A stretch of 64,000 nucleotides of DNA from the NCBI GenBank assembly GCA_026646655.1, contig JAPKHT010000005.1, positions 1-64,000 on the forward strand, in the 5' to 3' direction. Below are positions 1-8,556 of the stretch, piece after piece (the stretch's first letter is position 1; each line of letters opens with the position of its first letter). The DNA is from JADLBR01 sp020847615 (GTDB lineage Bacteria > Verrucomicrobiota > Verrucomicrobiia > JADLBR01). A program made the position numbers and the translations under genes. The notes beneath the pieces are model-generated. The model saw only the letters and a program-made list of their open reading frames with translations. It was not told the origin of the DNA and searched no databases.

Positions 1-134
1 GATACCCGCGAAAGGCAGGACGTAACTCATGCGGCAGAGTCCCCTTTCAACGCCCGCCGCCGTGCCTCGGACCGCGCAGGTCCCGAGCGGCAAAGGCGTC
101 AGGGTTTGGATTATAAGTCCTCGATGGCAATCCG
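1..134 (+). other. Likely 5' part of the export-protein gene, out of frame with the rest
   Basis: Frame 1 is open from the window edge to a TGA at 136-138 and ends in a Leu-Asp-Tyr-Lys stretch like the one that normally begins the mature part of Wza-type export proteins. The recognisable remainder continues in frame 3 from about 135, which itself has a TAA at 114-116. About 20 residues of the conserved first strands of the polysaccharide export domain appear to be missing at the junction. This fits a small deletion with frameshift, or an assembly error; the upstream sequence is not visible. Confidence 0.4.
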
Positions 135-530
135 TTGAACGAGCAGGGGACGATCGCGATGCCGCATCTGCCGCCGATACGGGCGCTGGGCAAATCGACG
201 GGTGCCCTCGAGCGGGAGATCGAGGAGATGTACAAGGCGCAGCGGATTTTCACTGACCCGAAAGTATCCGTGCTGGTCGGCGGACGATACATCAACGTGA
301 TGGGCGAGGTGCGGCTGCCGCAGCGTGTGCTGTACACGAGCGACATGACGATGCTCAAGGCGGTGGCCGCGTCAGGGGGGTTTACGGATTACGCCAACAA
401 GAGGGCGGTGCGCGTGCACCGGGGCGGCGAGGTGGTGGAGGTGCACGCCGGCCGCGCGCTCAAGGATCCCGCCGAGGATCTGCCGCTGAGGCCGGGCGAC
501 ACGGTCGAGGTGAAGCGGAGCATTTTCTAG
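135..530 (+). CDS. Polysaccharide export protein (Wza type), N-terminally broken fragment
   Basis: The 131-residue reading frame opens at a TTG (135). It carries the second half of a polysaccharide export domain (Asn-Glu-Gln-Gly-Thr-Ile followed by the Asp-Pro-Lys-Val-Ser-Val strand, residues 2-48) and then an SLBB domain (residues 49-128). Wza-like proteins form the outer-membrane or periplasmic exit for capsule or exopolysaccharide and are normally at least 180 residues with a signal peptide, which this frame lacks. The next gene, an O-antigen-ligase-like protein, fits a polysaccharide locus continuing off the left edge. Family assignment is firm; whether the gene is intact is doubtful. Confidence 0.7.
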   Translation: MNEQGTIAMPHLPPIRALGKSTGALEREIEEMYKAQRIFTDPKVSVLVGGRYINVMGEVRLPQRVLYTSDMTMLKAVAASGGFTDYANKRAVRVHRGGEVVEVHAGRALKDPAEDLPLRPGDTVEVKRSIF

Positions 531-627
531 GATTGGCTTTCTCGGATATGCTCGCGATGGGTGGTGACGGGTGCCGGGCTGCCGGGTGGGGGGCGATGGG
601 GTGATCGCGCACGCGGGCGGGGCGAGG

Positions 628-2508
628 ATGCTTGGCAGGGGGGGCGACGCGCTGCGGTTGGGGCCGGAGGCGGCGTTGGCGCGCGGCATCGATGGGGGGC
701 AGGTGGTATTTCTACTGCTGCTGGGACTGCTGGCGGCCGGCCCGCTTCTCTTTGGTGCGACGCGGCCCTGGTCGCAGGCGGTGATGCAGGCCGTTGGAGG
801 GTTTCTGGGTCTGGCGGTGCTTGCGCGCATGGTGAGGCACTGGCGCGGCGGCGCGGCCCCGGGCGCCCTGGATGTGGCGGTGTGGCTTTTCGTGGGGTAC
901 GCGGGGGCGCACTACGCGCTGGCGCCGTCCGAGGTCGTTGCGCGGAGGGAGTTCTTGCTGGTGGTGTTGTACGCGATCGTCTTTTACGCGACATGGCGGC
1001 ATCTGCCGGGCGCGAGGCACGCGCGGGCCGTGGCCCTTGTCGTGGGCGCGATCGCGTTCTTTGAGGCGGCGTACGCGATCGTGCAGTGGTTCAGGGGGAG
1101 TCCCTTCATCGCGTTTGGCGTCCCCAGGGCGCCGGGTTACGGCCTCAGGGCCGGGGGGACATTCAACTGCCCGAATCATTTCTCCGGCTATCTGGAGATG
1201 GGGTTGGCCGTGGTGTTGGCGTTTGCGCTGTTCTCGAAGTTCTCCCGTTGGGTGAAGGCGGCGCTCTTTGGCGCGGCCGGGGTGATCGTGGCCGGGATAC
1301 TGCTCTCGGTCTCGCGCGGGGGATGGATCGCGACCGCGGTGGGGCTGGGGGCGCTGGTGCTGGCGGCGGCGCGCGGCACCTCCGTCGGGTGGGCGCGGCC
1401 GGCGCTGCTGGTCGTGGCGTTCGTCGCTTCGGTGGGCGCGTGGCTGGTGGCATCGCCGCTGGCCCGGGCACGCCTGAGCCACATGGGGGGGCAGGGGATC
1501 GACGTGCGGACATCGCTCTACCGGGACGCGCTGAAAATGATCCCCGAGGCGCCGCTATTCGGGACTGGGCCCGCGACGTTCCAGTACGTGCACCCGCGAT
1601 TTCAGGGCCCGGAGTGCGGCGAGACCCGCGCCCGCTTCACGCACTGCGACTATCTGAATCTCGTGTGCGACTACGGGCTCGTGGGCGCGGTGCTGGCGGG
1701 AGGTTTTCTTGTGGCGCTGGGCGCGGCGCTGGCGCGCGCGAGGCGCCGCATCGAGCGGCGCAATGACCTGGCGCTGTGGGCGGGATCGGTGGCGGCGGTC
1801 TCGGCGATCCTCGCGCACTCCGTGGTCGATTTCAACATGCACATTCCGGGAAACGCGGCGACGTTCTTTGTGCTGGCGGCCCTCCCGTTGCGATTCGCCG
1901 GTAATCGCGACGCGCCCTGGGCCGATCGCGCCGGCGTGCGGTGGTCGATCACCGTGGCCTTTGCCCTCCTGCTGGGGTGGTATTGGGTGAAGGTGGTCAG
2001 GAACGGCGCGGGGAACGCATATTGGCTCGCCGCGCATCAGCGCGAGGGGCAGATCGGCCATGACGAGGCGCTGGCGCTGGCGGAGCGGGCCATGGCCTGG
2101 GATCCGCGGCAGGATAGCGCGGCGGAGCTGGCCGGGGATTATCTCCGGGTGATGGCGGCCAAGGCGGAGGATCCGGCGGAGCGCGGCCGGTTGGGCGCGC
2201 GCGCGATCGCGTACTACATGACCGCGCGCCGCAACAACCCGTGGGAGATCACCGCGACGGTCAAGCAGGCGATGACCTGCGACGTGCTGCGGCGATACCC
2301 GGAGGCGTTCATGCTCTACCAGGGGGCGGTGCAGGCCGATCCGCGAAACTGGCGGATCCTGGGGTGGATGGCGCGGCATTTCTGGCAGCGGGGCATGTTG
2401 GATCGGGCGAAAGAGACCTACGAGCGGGCGATCGCCCTGGGCGGGGATGCCGAGGTCCGCCGGGGGTTGGAGGCGCTGGTGAAGTTCATGGAGGCGAGGC
2501 GCAAATGA
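628..2508 (+). CDS. O-antigen ligase-like membrane protein with C-terminal TPR region
   Basis: A multi-pass membrane protein whose hydrophobic segments begin within 30 residues of the start and repeat to about residue 470. The central part has the O-antigen ligase/polymerase (Wzy_C) pattern, including a loop with Arg-Ala-Pro-Gly-Tyr and the Gly-Thr-Gly-Pro-Ala-Thr-Phe motif. The last 120-150 residues are soluble and TPR-like, as in several PVC and delta-proteobacterial ligases. The family joins or polymerises surface glycan at the periplasmic face of the inner membrane. In-frame GTG codons at 571 and 601 could also start it; ATG 628 was chosen because the extra residues are Gly-rich and poorly conserved-looking. 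It overlaps the next gene by ATGA. Confidence 0.75.
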   Translation: MLGRGGDALRLGPEAALARGIDGGQVVFLLLLGLLAAGPLLFGATRPWSQAVMQAVGGFLGLAVLARMVRHWRGGAAPGALDVAVWLFVGYAGAHYALAPSEVVARREFLLVVLYAIVFYATWRHLPGARHARAVALVVGAIAFFEAAYAIVQWFRGSPFIAFGVPRAPGYGLRAGGTFNCPNHFSGYLEMGLAVVLAFALFSKFSRWVKAALFGAAGVIVAGILLSVSRGGWIATAVGLGALVLAAARGTSVGWARPALLVVAFVASVGAWLVASPLARARLSHMGGQGIDVRTSLYRDALKMIPEAPLFGTGPATFQYVHPRFQGPECGETRARFTHCDYLNLVCDYGLVGAVLAGGFLVALGAALARARRRIERRNDLALWAGSVAAVSAILAHSVVDFNMHIPGNAATFFVLAALPLRFAGNRDAPWADRAGVRWSITVAFALLLGWYWVKVVRNGAGNAYWLAAHQREGQIGHDEALALAERAMAWDPRQDSAAELAGDYLRVMAAKAEDPAERGRLGARAIAYYMTARRNNPWEITATVKQAMTCDVLRRYPEAFMLYQGAVQADPRNWRILGWMARHFWQRGMLDRAKETYERAIALGGDAEVRRGLEALVKFMEARRK

Positions 2509-2876
2509 GGCAGGGTCGGAAGCGGAAGGGTGACGGGGATGAGGGGCTGGCGTTCGCGCGCCTCTGCCGCGCCGCGGCGGAGGACAAGAAGGCGCGGGAT
2601 GTGGTGATCCTCGACGTGCGGGGCATCTCCTCGGTGACGGACTACTTCGTCGTGTGTTCTGGCGACGTGCAGCCGCAGCTCAGGGCCATCGCCGAGGAGA
2701 TCGAAAGGCGGCTGAGGGAGGACGCGGGGCGACGGGCGCGTGGCATCGACGGCCTGCGGGGCAGCCACTGGGTGGTGCTGGATTACGGGGATGTCGTGGT
2801 CCATGTCTTCCAGCACGCGCTGCGCCTCCACTATGGGCTGGAGCAACTCTGGAGCGACGCGCCAAGGATGGCGTAG
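2505..2876 (+). CDS. rsfS: Ribosome silencing factor RsfS
   Basis: A 123-residue protein of the RsfS/Iojap/DUF143 family, which binds ribosomal protein L14 and blocks subunit joining when nutrients are scarce. Visible family features are the Asp-Val-Arg-Gly-Ile-Ser-Ser-Val-Thr-Asp-Tyr-Phe-Val-Val-Cys-Ser-Gly stretch (residues 38-54) and the Trp-Val-Val-Leu-Asp-Tyr-Gly-Asp-Val-Val-Val-His-Val-Phe core. The Lys/Arg-rich first 15 residues are extra. The ATG overlaps the stop of the ligase-like gene, so translation is probably coupled, although the functions seem unrelated. Length and motifs leave little doubt. Confidence 0.93.
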   Translation: MRQGRKRKGDGDEGLAFARLCRAAAEDKKARDVVILDVRGISSVTDYFVVCSGDVQPQLRAIAEEIERRLREDAGRRARGIDGLRGSHWVVLDYGDVVVHVFQHALRLHYGLEQLWSDAPRMA

Positions 2877-2939
2877 CGAGGCGGCTCGACACGCGACCGC
2901 CCGGGGGGCACAGTGTGCGGCGGCGACGCCGAGCACCGG

Positions 2940-4034
2940 ATGACAGACGAGAACCAGATGCCGGGAGTGACGCGGGAAGGGTCGTCCCCCGAGGGCGGGG
3001 GCGCGGGTCGCCCCCCCGCGCGGCGAAGGCTGGGGCCAGAGGACTACGTGCGCGGGATCTTGGCGGGCGACCGGGCGATCCTTGCCCGGGCGATCACGCT
3101 GGTGGAGAGCAACGCCGCCGCCCACATGGACCTGGCGCAGGAAGTGGTCGCGGGCGTATTGCCGCACGCGGGGAATTCGATCCGCGTGGGGATCACGGGG
3201 GTGCCCGGCGTTGGCAAGAGCACGTTCATCGAGGCGCTCGGCACGCACCTTTGCGAGCAGGGCCGGAAGGTGGCCGTGCTGGCCGTGGACCCGAGCAGCA
3301 CGGTGACCGGGGGCAGCATCCTCGGGGACAAGACCCGGATGGAGCGGCTCTCGCGGCACCCGAATGCGTTCATCCGGCCCTCGCCCTCGGCGGGCAACCT
3401 CGGCGGGGTGACCCGGAAGAGCCGCGAGACGATCGTGCTCTGCGAGGCGTTTGGCTATGACACGATCATCGTCGAGACCGTGGGCGTCGGTCAGAGCGAG
3501 ACCGCCGTTCGCGCGATGGTGGATTTTTTTCTCGTGCTTCTCCTGGCGGGGGCCGGCGACGAGTTGCAGGGCATGAAGAAGGGGATCATCGAATTGGCCG
3601 ATGGGCTCGCGATCAACAAGGCCGATGGACAGAACAAGGTGGCGGCCGAGGCCGCGAGGCTGGAGTACTCGCGCGCGCTGCACTATCTGAAGCCGGGATC
3701 CTCGGGGTGGAGGGCCGAGGTCTTCACGTGTTCCTCGATCGAGGGGCACGGCATCCCGGAGATCTGGGAGATGATCGTGCGCTTCAGGGAGCAGATGACG
3801 GGGACCGGGGCGTTCTCGGCGCGGCGGCAGACGCAGCGCGCGAACTGGATGGTCGAGATGATAGAGCAGCACCTCTACGACAGCTTCTATTCGAATCCGT
3901 CCGTGAGGGAGGCGCTGCCGGAGGTGCGGGCGGCGGTTTTGGAGGGGCGCCTGACGACGAGCGCGGGCGCGCGTGACCTGCTGCGGCGGTTCTACGAGAC
4001 ATCGCGTCTGGAGGACATGGTCGCCGGGTTGTAG
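2940..4034 (+). CDS. meaB: MeaB/ArgK-type G3E GTPase (methylmalonyl-CoA mutase chaperone)
   Basis: A 364-residue P-loop GTPase. Walker A is Gly-Val-Pro-Gly-Val-Gly-Lys-Ser-Thr near residues 87-95, followed by the family's Val-Asp-Pro-Ser-Ser and Gly-Asp-Lys-Thr-Arg-Met motifs, the Glu-Thr-Val-Gly-Val-Gly-Gln-Ser-Glu switch and the Asn-Lys-Ala-Asp base-recognition motif. MeaB loads and protects adenosylcobalamin on methylmalonyl-CoA mutase. No mutase gene lies in the window, so the partner is elsewhere. A GTG at 2913 would add nine residues; ATG 2940 was chosen because the family's helical N-terminus starts later in any case. The first 30 residues are Gly/Pro-rich. Confidence 0.9.
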   Translation: MTDENQMPGVTREGSSPEGGGAGRPPARRRLGPEDYVRGILAGDRAILARAITLVESNAAAHMDLAQEVVAGVLPHAGNSIRVGITGVPGVGKSTFIEALGTHLCEQGRKVAVLAVDPSSTVTGGSILGDKTRMERLSRHPNAFIRPSPSAGNLGGVTRKSRETIVLCEAFGYDTIIVETVGVGQSETAVRAMVDFFLVLLLAGAGDELQGMKKGIIELADGLAINKADGQNKVAAEAARLEYSRALHYLKPGSSGWRAEVFTCSSIEGHGIPEIWEMIVRFREQMTGTGAFSARRQTQRANWMVEMIEQHLYDSFYSNPSVREALPEVRAAVLEGRLTTSAGARDLLRRFYETSRLEDMVAGL

Positions 4035-4079
4035 GCGCGGCGACTGGTGCGGGGGCGGGGGCCGTGTTATAGTCGGGGC

Positions 4080-4520
4080 ATGAGATCCCGGATCTGTTTT
4101 CTCTCCCTGGTGGCGGTGCTGTGGTCTGGATGCGCGACGGTGGACTCGCGCATCTCGAGGAACCAGGAGGTCTTCGACACGTTTCCGCCGGACGTGAAGC
4201 GCAAGATCGAGGCCGGTGAGATCGCCCGCGGGTTCACCAAGCCGATGGTGCAGATCGCGTGGGGCAATCCGGATGATACGGTCCGCCGCGAGGACGCGGA
4301 CGGCGCGTCGGAGACGTGGATCTATCGGGGCTATCGGACGCGTCACACGACGGCCATCGGGGTGGGCGGAGGATTCTGGGCGGGCGGGTACCGTGGGCGG
4401 CACGGGTACGTGCCGTACGCGGTCGTTCCCTATGACGTGACCTACCGGGAGGACTACCCCCGCGCGACCGTCACTTTCCGCGCCGGGCGGGTGGTGAGCT
4501 ACGAGGTGCGGCGGCGGTAA
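4080..4520 (+). CDS. Small lipoprotein, BamE/SmpA-like fold possible
   Basis: A 146-residue protein with a lipoprotein signal (hydrophobic stretch ending Leu-Trp-Ser-Gly-Cys at residues 15-19; Trp at -3 is unusual for a lipobox). The mature part has Phe-Thr-Lys-Pro-Met-Val-Gln-Ile-Ala-Trp-Gly-Asn-Pro-Asp, resembling the Gly-Met-Thr...Gly-x-Pro-Asp element of BamE/SmpA-type lipoproteins, then a Gly/Tyr/Arg-rich stretch and a final beta strand. Start ATG 4080 places the signal peptide at the N-terminus. It faces the convergent minus-strand TPR gene with an 8-bp gap. Function unknown; the BamE likeness is by eye only. Confidence 0.65.
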   Translation: MRSRICFLSLVAVLWSGCATVDSRISRNQEVFDTFPPDVKRKIEAGEIARGFTKPMVQIAWGNPDDTVRREDADGASETWIYRGYRTRHTTAIGVGGGFWAGGYRGRHGYVPYAVVPYDVTYREDYPRATVTFRAGRVVSYEVRRR

Positions 4521-4528
4521 CGGGCCGG

Positions 4529-5884
4529 TTACTTGGCCTTGAGGAGTGCCGCGTACGTGGCCTTGTAGTTGGTCCTGAGGTCACTTTCGTCGGGGTATAT
4601 GAGGAGGCCTTGTGCGGCGGCCTCATTCGCGGCTTTCGTCTCGCCAAGCTTCACGTGGCAGTACGAGAGGGAGACGAAGACCCACGCTTCCGCCTGGCGG
4701 CCCTCCTTTGACAGGAGTTCGATGTAGCGGCGGTATGCGGCGATGGCTTCCCTATGCCCGTCCCGCTGGGAGAGCGCGGCGCCCAGCGTGCGATAATTGA
4801 TGGGGTCATCGGGTTCCAGCCGAACGGCATCCTGGGCCCACTCGGCAGCCTCTTTCATCTTGTTCTGGCCCATCAGGGCACCGGCCATGAGCCAGCACAC
4901 GTTGGCCGGCGGTTCGCGGCGGATCTCAAGGTACTTGCGGAGGATCCCTTCGGCGGCGGCGTGCTCCCCGATCTGGAACATGCCATACGCCATGCCGTAG
5001 AGGATGCCGCACTTCTCCTCCGGGCGCCTGGACTCGAGGGCGCCGAGTGCCTTGGTCGCGGCCTCGATGGCCGGCGCGTATCGCTCGTTGCAGAGCATGC
5101 AGGTGACGAGTCGTTCCTGCGATTCCACGGTCGCCGGTTCGCGCCGCACGAGTTCGGCGTAGTGTCTCTCCGCTTCGACGAATTCGTTTTCTTGGAACAG
5201 GGCGTCGGCAAGGGCGCGGATGTGCGGGGTGGGGCCTGGGTCCTCGTCGACGGCCCGGCGCAACAGGCGCAGGGCCGTCTCCGGAGATTTCTTGGAGGCG
5301 AGGATGGCGTCGGCCCGTTGGCGGAACTCCTGGGCGCGCCGTGCCGGGTCGCTGGATTCCGGTTCCCAGGTGCGTGTTGAGAACTCGACCCGGTCAAAGA
5401 ACTCCCGTGCCGAGATGCGGCGGTTGAAGAACTCGCCGATGAGGGCGGGTTCGGCCGAGACGCCTGCGATATCGCCATGCCGCGTCTCGGACGAGACGAC
5501 GATGCGGGAACAGGGCAACCCCGCGTGGAGCGCGGCCTCGGCGACCAGGATGAGCCGCTCGATCAGGGCGCGCTTGGATTCCGCGGGCGGCGGCGAGGCG
5601 TGATCGCCGCTGGCCGCGCGGAGGGTGACGCGCAGGGTGCCATCGGGATGGGCGCCGGCCTCGAAGATCTCGCCAAAAGACTGCGCCTTCATCGTGGCGA
5701 CCAACCTCTCACGGAAAGGGTCCATCGGTGACGGGTTGTCCGGGATCTGCGCCATCGTGACGGGGACGACGCAGAGGGCGATCGCCCTCGCGAGGAGGGC
5801 GGGCCGCGCCCCGCCCACAGTGCCGCCGCGTCGGCGTGGCATCTCCTGCGTGGAACCGGATCTGGCGAGGGTATGGTGATTCAT
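4529..5884 (-). CDS. Exported TPR protein of unknown function
   Basis: About 451 residues with a cleavable signal peptide (Arg-rich n-region, hydrophobic core, Ala-Gln cleavage region). A 130-residue alpha/beta part follows with Ser-Arg-Ile-Val-Val-Ser-Ser-Glu-Thr-Arg and Asn-Arg-Arg-Ile-Ser-Ala-Arg-Glu-Phe-Phe, a pattern seen in GspE/flavodoxin-type radical-SAM-like synthase folds but too weak to name. At least six TPR-like helical pairs follow. Possible starts are 5926 (GTG), 5908, 5884 and 5842; 5884 is the first ATG after the stop of the upstream gene, 5842 the one closest to the signal peptide. It is the last of three co-directional genes encoding exported proteins. Confidence 0.6.
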   Translation of the reverse strand: MNHHTLARSGSTQEMPRRRGGTVGGARPALLARAIALCVVPVTMAQIPDNPSPMDPFRERLVATMKAQSFGEIFEAGAHPDGTLRVTLRAASGDHASPPPAESKRALIERLILVAEAALHAGLPCSRIVVSSETRHGDIAGVSAEPALIGEFFNRRISAREFFDRVEFSTRTWEPESSDPARRAQEFRQRADAILASKKSPETALRLLRRAVDEDPGPTPHIRALADALFQENEFVEAERHYAELVRREPATVESQERLVTCMLCNERYAPAIEAATKALGALESRRPEEKCGILYGMAYGMFQIGEHAAAEGILRKYLEIRREPPANVCWLMAGALMGQNKMKEAAEWAQDAVRLEPDDPINYRTLGAALSQRDGHREAIAAYRRYIELLSKEGRQAEAWVFVSLSYCHVKLGETKAANEAAAQGLLIYPDESDLRTNYKATYAALLKAK

Positions 5885-5904
5885 GGGGGAGGGTGGTGGA
5901 TGAT

Positions 5905-7278
5905 TCATCGGCAGCCCGGGGTGCACTGGCGCGCCGCAGAATCCGCTCGCGGTTTCTGGTCGCCGCGCCCCTGCGACTCCGTGCGGTGATTTCCTCGGGT
6001 GTCGTTCTTCCGACGGGGGCGCTCCTCCGATCGCTCGGCGCTGGCGAGTTCGTGTTCGATGGCCTTCGCCAAGGCTTGGCCGAGCGCATTCCCGACGGCC
6101 CGTTGGATCCGGAGTTCCTGTTCGCGCCGCTGGGCCTCGCGGACCTGGGTCTGGTGGATCGCCCTCCGGTGTGCATTCTCGGCGTCGATGGCCTCGCTGG
6201 CGAGGTCTTCCATGGCGATCGTGCCCCGCACCTCATTCTGCAGTGGGCGCAGGATGGCCTCGCCGGCGACTTGCGCGTTGGCCTCGTCGCGATCACGTGC
6301 ATCGGGGGGTTCGTCGAGTTCGCCGATTTCCTCGAGGAGCGCCCGATAGTCGGCCGGCGCGCCCCCGGCTTTTCCATCGAAGGACATGGTGCCGGGGACC
6401 TCGTTGCGCAGCGCGTCCAGTGCCTTTGAAACAGTTTTGGGGAGGGGTGCATCGGGCCGAGATCGCGGGGGGCCGACATCGCGAGGGCGCTCGGCGATTG
6501 GTTCGACGGTGTTGCCCGGGGCCAGACCCCCATCGTGCTCGCGGTTGTACATCCGGAAGTCCCTTTCGGTCGGCATGTCGCCAGGCGCGAGTCCCCGTGC
6601 CCATTGGAAATACGCGTTCTTCCGTTGCCATCGCTGCAGGGGATCCTGGAGGTCCTTGCCCTCGACATAGTCGCCGAGGGTGGACTCTGGCAATTTGCCC
6701 TCCCATAGGTCGCGCGCGAAATCGTAGCCGACGCGAACGACGGCCTGTCCAAACTTCTTGGCGAGGAAGCCCACGCAGGCCCCCGTGATCGCCCAGGAAC
6801 CTCCGGCGACCACGACGCCGCCCACGGCGGGCGCGAGGGAGTTGCCCACGAAAGTGGCCGCGCATTCCTTGGCGAGGGTGTGCCGACCCTCGAGTTCGCC
6901 CTTCTGGCTGGAAACCTCCGACGCGTTCTGTAACGCGAGCGTGTAGTCCCACATGGCGCCCAAGGCCCTGGAGGCGGGTGCCTTGATTCCGGCGAGACTC
7001 ACGGCCTCACTGCCGGTCGAGTAGACGTCATTGAGGGCTTCGCTGGCAGCGAGGAGGGGGACCGGGTTCGCAGGGTCCGTGTTTCTCCCAGTGTGCGGTG
7101 CCGGTTCGGGCGGGAAGAGGTAGGGTTCCGGGATGTTGCCGTAGCGATCGGCGCGGCTGTTCATTTCCCCGGCATTCAATTCCCTGGGCGCGTCGGTTGT
7201 TTCCATCGGCGCCGCGTGTCCCGGGCCCATGGCGAGGGCGGCGGACGCCAGAGCCACCGCGCATGCCGGCGCCCTCAT
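5905..7278 (-). CDS. Exported protein of unknown function
   Basis: A 457-residue protein with a clear signal peptide (first 23 residues, Ala-rich, ending His-Ala-Ala). A Gly/Ala-rich hydrophobic segment around residues 145-170 could cross a membrane or form a hairpin. The C-terminal third is strongly charged, rich in Arg/Glu with heptad-like runs, suggesting a coiled coil, and ends in a basic tail. No family was recognised. The start overlaps the stop of the upstream lipoprotein gene by ATGA, so the two are coupled and probably work together. Confidence 0.6.
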   Translation of the reverse strand: MRAPACAVALASAALAMGPGHAAPMETTDAPRELNAGEMNSRADRYGNIPEPYLFPPEPAPHTGRNTDPANPVPLLAASEALNDVYSTGSEAVSLAGIKAPASRALGAMWDYTLALQNASEVSSQKGELEGRHTLAKECAATFVGNSLAPAVGGVVVAGGSWAITGACVGFLAKKFGQAVVRVGYDFARDLWEGKLPESTLGDYVEGKDLQDPLQRWQRKNAYFQWARGLAPGDMPTERDFRMYNREHDGGLAPGNTVEPIAERPRDVGPPRSRPDAPLPKTVSKALDALRNEVPGTMSFDGKAGGAPADYRALLEEIGELDEPPDARDRDEANAQVAGEAILRPLQNEVRGTIAMEDLASEAIDAENAHRRAIHQTQVREAQRREQELRIQRAVGNALGQALAKAIEHELASAERSEERPRRKNDTRGNHRTESQGRGDQKPRADSAARQCTPGCR

Positions 7279-8297
7279 GGCGCGCCCCCTTCGGCGGGAG
7301 CCGGTTCGGCGTCGAGGTTAAGGAGCGCCACGCGTCTGGCTGCGACGGGGGCTTCTGGCCCAGGGCCAGACGGCTGGAACAGGCAGGCGATGCAGACGGA
7401 GGGTTGGGTCGGTGGCACGAGATGCACCACGATCTCACCCTGGTTGATGTGCGCGAAAATCGGGAGCACCTCGCGCCTGAGATTCTCGGGCAGGGCCGCG
7501 AGCAGATCGCCGGTGGTCTGCTCCGGGTCAGGCAACAACTCGCGGAGCCCTGCCCCATCGCCCTGGCGCAGGCGAGCGCGCAGCGCCAAGAGCCATTGTC
7601 CTAGCGTGCCTGCCTTTGGGTCATGCGCGGCCCTGAGGCAGGCGGTGGCATGGAGCAGCCGGTCCTCGACCAGGCTGATCCAGCGCTCCTGGGGTTCGGC
7701 GGTTGCCGCATCAGCCGCCGCGGTTGCCATCGGGGGAAAGCGACGCTCGAACTCCGCCACGAACTGGTCGGATTCGCGCCCGAGCGCCCGCCGCATGGAC
7801 ATCTTGGCGGTCCAGTCCATCCAGCGGGGTTTCGCGGGGGCTCCGGTGCCTGAGCCATCGCAGAAACTGCGGCCATCCTCCACCCACACGCTGTCGATCA
7901 GGCACTCACCCTCGGGATGCCGCCAGCGAATGAATACGCCCGCGTCGACAAAAGGATTGAAGAAACACGTGACTGGCCGATCGGCGGCGCCGCAGCCCGC
8001 GAGGATGCTGCTGCCGCTGAAAAACAACGGCCAGATCGCGGGCTCGGATTCGGTCGCCGGTCGTCCTGTGAGGGTTGCGAGGGCACCCTCGGCATCGAAC
8101 TGTTTCGCGGCGGCGACCAAGTCGCGGCGGGCGATGTCGCGGAAAGCGATTGCCGTCGCCACGAGCGCGAAAGGGCGCACATCGGGGGACTCGAGGCAAA
8201 TTTTGGCCCTTGTCGCGGGGGCGGACGACCGGTCGCCGCAAGCCGACAGAGCGATGGCGCACCAGAGCACGAGCGAGACCAGATGCGGGGGCCGCAC
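7275..8297 (-). CDS. Lipoprotein of unknown function
   Basis: A 340-residue protein with a lipoprotein signal (Ile-Ala-Leu-Ser-Ala-Cys at residues 15-20). The mature part has several Cys residues, including a Cys-Ile-Ala-Cys pair near the C-terminus, and ends in a Pro/Ala-rich tail. No family was recognised. The start is GTG 8297, without a convincing ribosome binding site. The MITE-like element at 8308-8519 begins 11 bp upstream, so any promoter must lie in or beyond that element. It is the first gene of a three-gene minus-strand operon (this gene, 5905-7278, 4529-5884). Confidence 0.6.
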   Translation of the reverse strand: MRPPHLVSLVLWCAIALSACGDRSSAPATRAKICLESPDVRPFALVATAIAFRDIARRDLVAAAKQFDAEGALATLTGRPATESEPAIWPLFFSGSSILAGCGAADRPVTCFFNPFVDAGVFIRWRHPEGECLIDSVWVEDGRSFCDGSGTGAPAKPRWMDWTAKMSMRRALGRESDQFVAEFERRFPPMATAAADAATAEPQERWISLVEDRLLHATACLRAAHDPKAGTLGQWLLALRARLRQGDGAGLRELLPDPEQTTGDLLAALPENLRREVLPIFAHINQGEIVVHLVPPTQPSVCIACLFQPSGPGPEAPVAARRVALLNLDAEPAPAEGGAP

Positions 8298-8307
8298 GGA
8301 TGCGACG

Positions 8308-8519
8308 CTAGCAGCCTGTCGGACTTAGCCAAGTCCGACAAGGCTGCTAGAAAGCAAAACCGCCCTTTTTCAAGGCAGTTATGATGGGCAAGACCCAAAT
8401 GTGGCGCCGTGGCTGAGCGAGTTTAACGAATCGTGCTCTCGTTGCATAACTCCTTTGCTCGCAGATAGAAGGCGGTTTTGCCAGAGGAGGCTGGCGGACA
8501 AAGTCCGACAGCCTCCTAG
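8308..8519. mobile_element. MITE/REPIN-like 212-bp inverted-repeat element
   Basis: The ends are 19-bp inverted repeats matching at 17 of 19 positions (CTAGCAGCCTGTCGGACTT at 8308-8326 and its counterpart at 8501-8519). Each end also folds on itself: 8308-8326 with 8331-8350, and about 8487-8500 with the right terminus. A second inner inverted match, GCAAAACCGCC at 8354-8364, pairs with 8471-8481. CTAG at both outer edges (8308-8311, 8516-8519) could be a target duplication. No transposase is present, so this looks like a non-autonomous derivative of an insertion sequence. It fills the 259-bp gap between the lipoprotein and helicase genes. Confidence 0.7.
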
Positions 8520-8556
8520 ACCCCGGCGCGCGCTTTGGCCAAGTCGAATTTCGATT

